Assembly (NCBI GenBank): GCA_015075745.1
Contig: JABTTW010000001.1
Coordinates: 1,426,001-1,490,000, forward strand
Direction: 5' to 3'
Length of the DNA: 64,000 nucleotides
DNA from: Planctomycetia bacterium
Lineage (GTDB): Bacteria > Planctomycetota > Phycisphaerae > UBA1845 > UTPLA1
Shown here: in pieces, positions 34,721-41,401 of the stretch
How positions within the stretch are numbered: the stretch's first letter is position 1
Layout: each line of letters begins with the position of its first letter
Position numbers and translations under genes: made by a program
The notes under the pieces: generated by a model
The model's input: only the letters and a program-made list of their open reading frames with translations
Told to the model about the DNA's origin: nothing
The model's database searches: none

Positions 34721-34830
34721 CACCCAAATCGCGAACCACCCCAACCCACGCCCACCACAAGTGTTGCCACAATCTCCGCGAGGCTTGTGTCACCTTATGT
34801 CACCTTCGCTTTTGCAGGATTTACGCGAAC
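34721..34830. repeat. 110-bp direct repeat, copy 1
   Basis: Starts CACCCAAATCGCGAACCACC and includes TGTGTCACCTTATGTCACCT. Copy 2 is 320 bp downstream at 35041-35150 and a partial third copy (TTGTCACCTTCGATTTTGCA) is at 35216-35262. About 85-90 percent identical by eye. Confidence 0.88.
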
Positions 34831-35040
34831 GCCGCGCCCCCGATCCGAGCCGCGCGCGTCAGCAAGCGGTACCAGAAAATCCGGACCCCCAATCGAATTC
34901 AACACCAACCGCCGACCCAATCAGTACCGCCGCCTCTGCATTCTCCTGGACCCTCTCGAATGCCCCCCGCGCAACCCCGCCGCCGCTCAAAATTTCGACG
35001 TTTCGACTTTTCGACGTTTCGACGTTTCCGCCAAGAAAAC

Positions 35041-35150
35041 CACCCAAATCGCGAACCACCCCAACCCACGCCCGCCACAAGCGTTGGCACAATCCCCAAA
35101 CCCTTGTGTCACCTTATGTCACCTTCGCTCTTGCAAGACTTGCGCGCGAT
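35041..35150. repeat. 110-bp direct repeat, copy 2
   Basis: Matches copy 1 at 34721 over its full length with scattered substitutions. Between the two copies is a short run of TTTCGACGT-type 8-9 bp repeats at about 34993-35030. Confidence 0.88.
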
Positions 35151-35414
35151 CAAAGCCTTTGTCTTCACCCTGGACCCCTTTGCCCCTCGGTCCCTTGGCC
35201 CCTTTTTTTCGCCTATTGTCACCTTCGATTTTGCAGCACTTACGCGCGACCAGGGAGGCCGCTTGCCATTGGCCGGTGCCGGGCTATCCTAAGAAATACC
35301 TGTTGGCCCGGCCGAAAATATTGGTGGGCGCGGTTTGCCTCGTTCACCGGCCCCGACAGGCTAAAAAAGCACCTCGCCGGACGTGCCCTCGCTGGTCGGA
35401 GGAATCGAAAAAAG

Positions 35415-36551
35415 ATGTCAAACGGAATGGATTCTGCCGCCTCCCTCGCTTACTCCCCGTTCGCCGGTGTGAGCAGTCGAATCGGCATCACCAGATGGAA
35501 CTTCATCAAGGCCGCCCTCGGCACCGCGGCCATCGTCTTTATCTTCTGGACCGCCTACAAATTCGAGCGCGACTACCTCAACCGCCACCCGGCCGACATC
35601 CGCTACATCCGCGAGGCCAGCGAAGCCGCGATGCGTTACATCACCATCCCGCACATCATCATCGGCTTCCTGTTTCTCGTCTCGTCGAAGAACAACAAGA
35701 ACGTCCGCTCGCGCATCTGGACCGTCGCCTTGCTCATCCTCGGCGGAATCCTCTGCGCCCTCTACTATCGCGGCGGCGGCAGGACCGACCTCGTCCTGTC
35801 GGTCGGCGTATACTTCTACTTTCTCGTCCACGAATTACGCGACGAGGCCATGTTCTACACCGTCCTCGGCGAAGCTGCGCCCATTCCCGACAAAAAGCTC
35901 TTCAAGGGTTTCGTCCGCTGGATGGTCCTCCTGATCGTATGCTCCCTCCTGGCCTTCGTCCTGGCCGCCGCCCCGACCGGCTTCTATGTCAGAAAAATGA
36001 CCGCGTCCGACACCGGCCTGGCCAGCCTCGGTCTGGCCGGCACGGCCTGGTTCGACGGCTCCATGTCCACCCCGATGAAGATCTTCGCCGGGGCCTTCCC
36101 GCTGCTCGTCGTCGCCGCCGGATACACCTACGTCCTTCGCCGCTACAGCCGGGCCTTCGGCTACGACAGCGTCAGGAGCTTCATGCAGGCTTACGACAAG
36201 TTCTTCTTTGTCATGTTCGGCGTCGCCGCCGTCCTGGGGCTGGTCATCGTCCTCACCCAGCGCTTCTACGCGCTGATCCTATTCCACGTCGTCGCGTGGT
36301 ACGTGTTCGCGTCATATCAGTATTCCAGAAACCCACCGAAGGAAACGCCGAAGAGCTGGTGGCAGTGGATGCGCACAACGCCGAAGGGCTTCAAAACCCT
36401 GCACATCGGCATGGCCGCCATTCTCATGGTCATCGGTCTGGTCTGGACCATCGGCCTCAACCTGCACCCATCGCTCGACTGGCTGCTGGCGCCCGAGTCG
36501 TTCCTCTACTGGACGATCATGCACATCACGGTAAGTTTCGTCCCGCGATAG
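35415..36551 (+). CDS. Polytopic membrane protein, unknown function
   Basis: 378 residues from the ATG at 35415, preceded by GGAGG at a distance of about 12; a second Met at 35427 is possible. Hydrophobic segments, about eight in all, include FIKAALGTAAIVFIFWTAY, YITIPHIIIGFLFLVSS, IWTVALLILGGILCALYY, WMVLLIVCSLLAFVLAAAP and IFAGAFPLLVVAAGYTYVL. Charged loops carry YDSVRSFMQAYDKFFFVMFG and KSWWQWMRTTPKGFKTLH. I do not recognise the family. It precedes rnfC by 99 bp on the same strand, but no Rnf subunit matches it. Confidence 0.75.
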   Translation: MSNGMDSAASLAYSPFAGVSSRIGITRWNFIKAALGTAAIVFIFWTAYKFERDYLNRHPADIRYIREASEAAMRYITIPHIIIGFLFLVSSKNNKNVRSRIWTVALLILGGILCALYYRGGGRTDLVLSVGVYFYFLVHELRDEAMFYTVLGEAAPIPDKKLFKGFVRWMVLLIVCSLLAFVLAAAPTGFYVRKMTASDTGLASLGLAGTAWFDGSMSTPMKIFAGAFPLLVVAAGYTYVLRRYSRAFGYDSVRSFMQAYDKFFFVMFGVAAVLGLVIVLTQRFYALILFHVVAWYVFASYQYSRNPPKETPKSWWQWMRTTPKGFKTLHIGMAAILMVIGLVWTIGLNLHPSLDWLLAPESFLYWTIMHITVSFVPR

Positions 36552-36650
36552 CTTTCCGTGCCCCGCTTGCGCCGTGTCGCTCCCGGTTTTCCACGATACA
36601 ATCACGCCTCGTGATCGCACTTACCAAACGATCAATCGGGAACACGTTGA

Positions 36651-37973
36651 ATGTCACTCTTGGTTGACCTTCTGGGACCGCGCCAGGGATTTGAAGGCGG
36701 CTTGTTCTTGCCCGACTTCAAATCCGCCACCGCGCGCCGACCGATTGAGACAATGCCCGCCGACGTCCCGCTGAATGTCCCGCTGCAGGCAGCCGCCTCC
36801 TGCAAGACGCGCACTCTCGTCTCCCCCGGCGAGCGCGTCCTGCAGGGCCAGTGGCTCTCCGCCCCAGCGGACGTGAACTCCCTGCCCGTTCACTCCCCCG
36901 TCTCGGGGCGGATCGTGGAGCTGTCTCGTGCCTGGACCGCAAGAGACGGATACCTGTCCAGCGCAGTCATCGAGCCCGACGGCCGCGCCGAATCCGTGCC
37001 GCAACAGGTCGGCTGGCAGGGTGAATCATTCATGGGCCAGCTCGCCAACAAAGGCGTCTTCGCCGCATCGTCGCGAAAGCCCGCCCACGTCCTGTTGCAG
37101 AACGCAATCGCATCCGGTGCAACGGAACTGATCATCAACGCCATGGAGACAGAGCCCTATCTCACCGCCGAGCTCCGATTGCTCGTCGAGCAGCCCGGCC
37201 GCATGGTCGATATGGCCTGCGAGTTGGCGGATGCGATGGGTGTCTCGCGGCTGATTCTGGCCATCCCTTATCGCCATCGTCGCGTCGTGCGACGAATCAT
37301 GTCCGAAGTGCAGGGCCGACACGTGGAGGTCGTGCCGCTCTCCAATAGCTATCCACAGTGCCATCCGATTATTCTGGTTAAGACGGTGCTCGACAGAGAA
37401 GTGCCGCCGGGTGGAGATGTGCTCGATGTGGGGGCTGCCGTACTGTCCCCACTGACGCTTCACGCCGCGGCGGACGCAATCTTTTCGGATCGACCCCAGA
37501 CTCAGGTGGTAATGACAATTTCCGGCGACGCGGTCGAGCACGCCGGCACCTATCGAGTGCCGATCGGGATGCCGATTCGTCGCCTTGCGGAGCGCGTAGG
37601 GTTGCTTGGTCCGGTGGAGCAAATGGTCTGGGGCGGCCCGCTGACCGGCGTGTCACTGACGCGCGACGACGCGGTGGTGACGATTGACACGACCGCGGTA
37701 TTGTTCTTCCTGAAGGCGGAAAAGGCCGAACCGGTGCCCTGCATTCGCTGCGGCTGGTGCGTGGAGGATTGTCCCACGGGATTAGACCCCTCAGCGCTGG
37801 TTCAGCTTGAGGCCGAGACCTCCGTGCCGCGACATACGCTGACGCACCTGAAGGCGTGCATTGACTGCGGCCTGTGCAGCTACGTCTGCCCCGCGTCCCT
37901 TCCACTTGCCGCGTCGATCAGCCGATCGCGGAGCCGCTTCTCACGATTTCAAAATTCGACGGTCAGTCCATGA
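36651..37973 (+). CDS. rnfC: RnfC-like electron transport subunit
   Basis: 440 residues. RnfC is the peripheral NADH-entry subunit of the Rnf complex, which couples electron flow between NADH and ferredoxin to ion transport. Visible features are the N-terminal barrel-sandwich region (VPLQAAASCKTRTLVSPGER, VHSPVSGRIVEL), the flavin/NADH-binding middle (INAMETEPYLTAELRLLVEQ, SPLTLHAAADAIFS) and two C-terminal 4Fe-4S motifs: C364-x2-C367-x2-C370-x3-C374 and C403-x2-C406-x2-C409-x3-C413. It overlaps rnfD by four bases (ATGA). No rnfA, B, E or G is present in the flanking 10 kb, which is unusual. Confidence 0.9.
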   Translation: MSLLVDLLGPRQGFEGGLFLPDFKSATARRPIETMPADVPLNVPLQAAASCKTRTLVSPGERVLQGQWLSAPADVNSLPVHSPVSGRIVELSRAWTARDGYLSSAVIEPDGRAESVPQQVGWQGESFMGQLANKGVFAASSRKPAHVLLQNAIASGATELIINAMETEPYLTAELRLLVEQPGRMVDMACELADAMGVSRLILAIPYRHRRVVRRIMSEVQGRHVEVVPLSNSYPQCHPIILVKTVLDREVPPGGDVLDVGAAVLSPLTLHAAADAIFSDRPQTQVVMTISGDAVEHAGTYRVPIGMPIRRLAERVGLLGPVEQMVWGGPLTGVSLTRDDAVVTIDTTAVLFFLKAEKAEPVPCIRCGWCVEDCPTGLDPSALVQLEAETSVPRHTLTHLKACIDCGLCSYVCPASLPLAASISRSRSRFSRFQNSTVSP

Positions 37974-39154
37974 GTGCCAACCCGATTGCATATCAAACCG
38001 GTTGGATCGCCCGGTCGGCACCTCACCGGCTCGGCGGAAGCACGGTTCAGGACATTATTCGTTCATGGACCCTGGCCGGAGGCATCGTCGGACTTTTCGG
38101 CACGCTCCTCTTCGGCGTGGCCGCGGCGAAAGTGCTGCTGGTAGCGATGGTCTCCGCGGTATTGACTGATTTTGTCGTTGGCTATGCCCGTGGGCGCGGT
38201 GTCGTCGGCGGGCTCTCTCATGCGGCTCTCACCGGACTGTTGCTGGGGCTGACGCTTCCCGCCACGGTGGCGTGGTATGTGCCGACGGTCGGCGCCGCGG
38301 TCGCGGTGGTATTCGGCAAGGTTGTCTTCGGCGGATTCGGACATTATTTCTGGCAGCCCGCGCTGGTCGGACGCGTGGTGGTGCAGCTTGTGTTTCTTCC
38401 AAGCCTGTCGCTGGGCTCTGTCGAATCGGTGAGGCCGGTCTTAGCGCCGGGGCACTTGCTGGTCGGCCGACTCGACTCCAATCAAGAAGTCTCCATGGCG
38501 GGTTACCGCGGCTGGCAGGACATGCCCGCGACTGCCGGGAACGATGCGCTGTTGATGCCGACGCCGCTGCAGTCCCTCCGCGCGTTTGCCGAGGGAAAAG
38601 TGAAGCCGGATGGCGACCTTGTCTATACGCCGCTGGTTCGTGACATGCTTCCACCCTGGGAGGACACGATCTTCGGGACGATTCCCGGCGGGATCGGTGA
38701 GACCTGCGTCCTCGCGCTGCTCGTCGCCGGGCTGTATCTGATCTATCGGGGATTCATTCGGTGGCAGCTTCCGGCGACAATGTTCGCGGCCGCGTTTCTT
38801 GCCGCCGGACTGCTCCCCGTCGAGTACGGCGGGGCCGAAGGGGGATACGATTGGTTCCCCATCTTTGCCGTTGAGAATGGTCGCGCCGTCGGACTGGCGT
38901 ATGTCATGTATCACCTCACGTCCGGCGGACTGATGCTGGGAGCTTTCCTCCTGGCAGGCGACATGGTGACAACGCCGATGCGGGCCAGCGGTCAGATCAT
39001 CTTCGCGGCCGGCGTGGGGACGCTCACGATCTTCATGCGACTTTACGGAGTGGCCGAGTGCGCCAGTTATTGGTCGATTCTCATTTTAAATACGCTGGTC
39101 ATGCCGATCGATCGGCAAATGAAGCGAACCGTGCTGGGCGTGGAGGAGTTGTGA
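37970..39154 (+). CDS. rnfD: RnfD-like membrane subunit (NqrB/RnfD family)
   Basis: 394 residues from the ATG at 37970. About nine membrane segments (TLAGGIVGLFGTLLFGVAAA, VLLVAMVSAVLTDFVVGYAR, GLLLGLTLPATVAWYVPTVG, ILNTLVMPIDRQ). The segment DALLMPTPLQS holds Thr198 in the position where RnfD and NqrB carry covalently bound FMN (family motif SGATPL). FGHYFWQPALVGR matches the conserved NPALVGR-type stretch. It is translationally coupled to rnfC and followed by about 100 bp to the carbamoyltransferase. With RnfC it would make a partial module, since the other subunits are not here. Confidence 0.9.
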   Translation: MSANPIAYQTGWIARSAPHRLGGSTVQDIIRSWTLAGGIVGLFGTLLFGVAAAKVLLVAMVSAVLTDFVVGYARGRGVVGGLSHAALTGLLLGLTLPATVAWYVPTVGAAVAVVFGKVVFGGFGHYFWQPALVGRVVVQLVFLPSLSLGSVESVRPVLAPGHLLVGRLDSNQEVSMAGYRGWQDMPATAGNDALLMPTPLQSLRAFAEGKVKPDGDLVYTPLVRDMLPPWEDTIFGTIPGGIGETCVLALLVAGLYLIYRGFIRWQLPATMFAAAFLAAGLLPVEYGGAEGGYDWFPIFAVENGRAVGLAYVMYHLTSGGLMLGAFLLAGDMVTTPMRASGQIIFAAGVGTLTIFMRLYGVAECASYWSILILNTLVMPIDRQMKRTVLGVEEL

Positions 39155-39256
39155 GCGTGCGCTGGAGGAGATCGCGTCGGCGGCCTCTTGCGAAGTCGCA
39201 CGTGCTTTGGCTTATAATGCAACGCATCGGAATAAACTGATCGGAGACAACGCAAC

Positions 39257-40291
39257 ATGACGAGTCATCTCAAGGGACGCGACTATATCGAGACGCAGGA
39301 CTTCACCACCGCGGAGATTGATGAGCTTGTCACTCTTGCGCGGGACCTGAAGGCCAAGTTTCACCGGGGCGAGCCGACCATCCTGCTGCCGCATCAGACC
39401 GTCTTTCTCCTTTTCTTCGATAACAGCACGCGAACGCGCAATGCCTTCGAGGCCGGCGCCACGCAGTTGGGCGCCCACGCCCACTTCCTCGACAGCAAGG
39501 TGACGCAGATCGCTCACGGCGAGACGGCGAAAGACACTGGTCTCATCCTGGGATCGATGGGCCACGGCATCGCCATCCGCCACGACCTGATTCTCGACGA
39601 AGGCAACAAGTACATGCGCGAGGTTGCCGAGGCCACCAAGAGTCCGGTGATCAACATGCAGTGCGACGTGGATCATCCGACGCAGACCCTCGCGGATCTG
39701 ATGACCATCCGTGAAGTCTTCGGCGACGATCTTCGCGGCCGGAAGATCGCGGTGTCCTGGGCCTATTCGCCTTCCTATGCCAAGCCGCTGTCCGTGCCGC
39801 AGGGACTCATCACGCTCATGACCCGCTTCGGCATGGACGTCACCCTGGCTCACCCGCCGGAGTATCGCCTGATGGATCGTTGCATGAAGGACGCGCGCGA
39901 AAATGCCAAGGCAGCGGGCACGAAGTTTGAGGTCGTCGACAGCATGGACGCCGCGTTCGATCGGGCGGACATTGTCTATCCCAAGAGCTGGGGCCCCTAT
40001 GACCTTATGCTCCAGCGGCGCGATGCGAAGAACAACGAAGACATGAAGGGCATTGAAGAGAACATGCTCTCGATGAATGCCCGATACAAGAGCTGGATCT
40101 GCAATGCCGAGCGGATGCGCAAGGCCAAGCCGAACGCAATCTATATGCACTGTCTACCGGCCGACCGCGGGGCGGAGGTCACCGACGAAGTGATCGACGG
40201 AAAGCAGTCGGTCGTTTTCCAGGAGGCCGAAAACCGGCTGCACACCGCCAAGGCGATCATGGCGGCCACCATGCGTGAAAGGCCGTACTGA
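39257..40291 (+). CDS. ygeW: YgeW-type knotted carbamoyltransferase
   Basis: 344 residues of the aspartate/ornithine carbamoyltransferase superfamily. Carbamoyl-phosphate binding is shown by STRTRNAFE near residue 60, the ligand-binding HPTQTLADL near 140 and HCLPADR near 300. The stretches QIAHGETAKDTGLILGSMGH, QCDVDHPTQ, WAYSPSYAKPLSVPQGLITL and MTRFGMDVTLAHPPEYRLM match YgeW rather than ArgF or ArcB. YgeW proteins occur in purine, hydantoin and uric acid breakdown clusters; the exact acceptor is not settled. The next gene is a carbamate kinase, so the pair can make ATP from a carbamoylated compound. GGAG lies 12 bases before the start. Confidence 0.88.
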   Translation: MTSHLKGRDYIETQDFTTAEIDELVTLARDLKAKFHRGEPTILLPHQTVFLLFFDNSTRTRNAFEAGATQLGAHAHFLDSKVTQIAHGETAKDTGLILGSMGHGIAIRHDLILDEGNKYMREVAEATKSPVINMQCDVDHPTQTLADLMTIREVFGDDLRGRKIAVSWAYSPSYAKPLSVPQGLITLMTRFGMDVTLAHPPEYRLMDRCMKDARENAKAAGTKFEVVDSMDAAFDRADIVYPKSWGPYDLMLQRRDAKNNEDMKGIEENMLSMNARYKSWICNAERMRKAKPNAIYMHCLPADRGAEVTDEVIDGKQSVVFQEAENRLHTAKAIMAATMRERPY

Positions 40292-40406
40292 CCACACTGG
40301 GGGAATGGCCAGAATCAGGGTGGGTACATCTTGATCCCCCCTCACGGGGCCGCCATAAAGAGGGCTTCCTCGCCATCGTGCCCCGCATTGCCCGATACAT
40401 TTACTT

Positions 40407-41351
40407 ATGAAAACCGTAGTCGCAATTGGTGGGAACGCCCTTGTGTCGCCCGGCGGGGCCGGTGACATCGGGGATCAATTTGGTCGCAGCCGCGAGGTCG
40501 TCAGGTCTCTGGCCAATCTGGTCGAGCAGGGATGGCAGGTCACTGTCACTCACGGCAACGGTCCGCAGGTCGGCAACATCATGCGCCGGGTGGAGCTTGC
40601 ATCCGGCGAGGTTTATCGCATCGATCTGGGCCTGGCCGTCGCCGACACTCAGGCGGGCATGGGCTACATGATCGCGCAGACCTGGATGAACGAGCTGAAG
40701 CGCCGCGGCCGCGATGCGGTCGTCGTGGCGCTCGTGACCTCCTGCGTCGTCGATCAGAATGACCCGGCGTACCAACGGCCGACCAAGCCGATCGGGCCGT
40801 TTCTTTCACAGGAGAAGGCTGAGTATCATCGCCAGCGCGACGGCTGGTCCATCATCGAAGACTCAGGCCGCGGTTGGCGGCGAGTCGTTCCTTCGCCGCG
40901 ACCGACGCGCATCGTCGAGATGCCGATCCTTGTCGACATGGTGAAGAAAGGGCATCTCATCGTGGCCGGCGGCGGCGGCGGCATCCCGGTGATCGAAATT
41001 GAGAACGGTGAAATGCACGGGGTAGAGGCCGTGATCGACAAGGACTTCACCAGCGCGATGATCGCCGCCGAAGTCGGCGCTGAAACGCTCTCACTGGTCA
41101 CCGCGGTCGAGCACGTCTGCATCAACTACGGCAAGCCGAATCAGGAGGCACTTCGCAATGTCAAAGTTGCGAGACTCCATGAATTGATCGCTGAAAAACA
41201 GTTTCCCGAAGGATCGATGTTGCCGAAGATTCGCGCGGCGATCGACTTCATGGACCGCAGCGACCGCCCGGACGCCCGCGCGGTGATCACCAGTCTCACC
41301 CACCTGCCGGCGGCCCTCGCCGGCGAAACAGGCACCACGATCACGAGGTAG
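40407..41351 (+). CDS. arcC: Carbamate kinase
   Basis: 314 residues. It interconverts carbamoyl phosphate plus ADP with carbamate plus ATP. Signatures are the N-terminal VVAIGGNALVSPG, VTHGNGPQVGN, PTKPIGPFLS, GWRRVVPSPRPTRIVE, VAGGGGGIPV, GVEAVIDKDFTSAMIAAEVG and the C-terminal GSMLPKIRAAIDF. Length is normal. It lies 115 bp after the carbamoyltransferase on the same strand. In uric-acid-type clusters the equivalent enzyme is YqeA. No arginine deiminase is nearby, so an arginine pathway is unlikely. Confidence 0.96.
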   Translation: MKTVVAIGGNALVSPGGAGDIGDQFGRSREVVRSLANLVEQGWQVTVTHGNGPQVGNIMRRVELASGEVYRIDLGLAVADTQAGMGYMIAQTWMNELKRRGRDAVVVALVTSCVVDQNDPAYQRPTKPIGPFLSQEKAEYHRQRDGWSIIEDSGRGWRRVVPSPRPTRIVEMPILVDMVKKGHLIVAGGGGGIPVIEIENGEMHGVEAVIDKDFTSAMIAAEVGAETLSLVTAVEHVCINYGKPNQEALRNVKVARLHELIAEKQFPEGSMLPKIRAAIDFMDRSDRPDARAVITSLTHLPAALAGETGTTITR

Positions 41352-41401
41352 CCGTCCGGCACACGGTAGTGGTGCCACTGCTTCCATTGCATCACGACGA
41401 T

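Larger units (their letters stand above)
34571..35414. other. Non-coding remainder of the repeat-rich spacer
   Basis: Long open frames cross this stretch into the next gene, but they are translations of the direct repeats in high-GC DNA with no family resemblance, so they are not called as coding. A promoter for the membrane protein at 35415 is expected near the end; none was recognised. Confidence 0.6.

Noticed and set aside
34641-36667. Two very long overlapping open frames of over 630 codons across the repeat region and next gene
   Set aside because: Only the part from 35415 in one frame shows protein-like hydrophobic pattern; the upstream parts translate non-coding repeats, and the other frame is a GC-rich shadow.
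37378-37905. Open frame opposite rnfC
   Set aside because: Shadow of rnfC, whose iron-sulfur motifs fix the coding strand.
40292-40406. Possible terminator between ygeW and arcC
   Set aside because: G/C runs can pair weakly but there is no stable stem followed by T's; the genes may still be co-transcribed.
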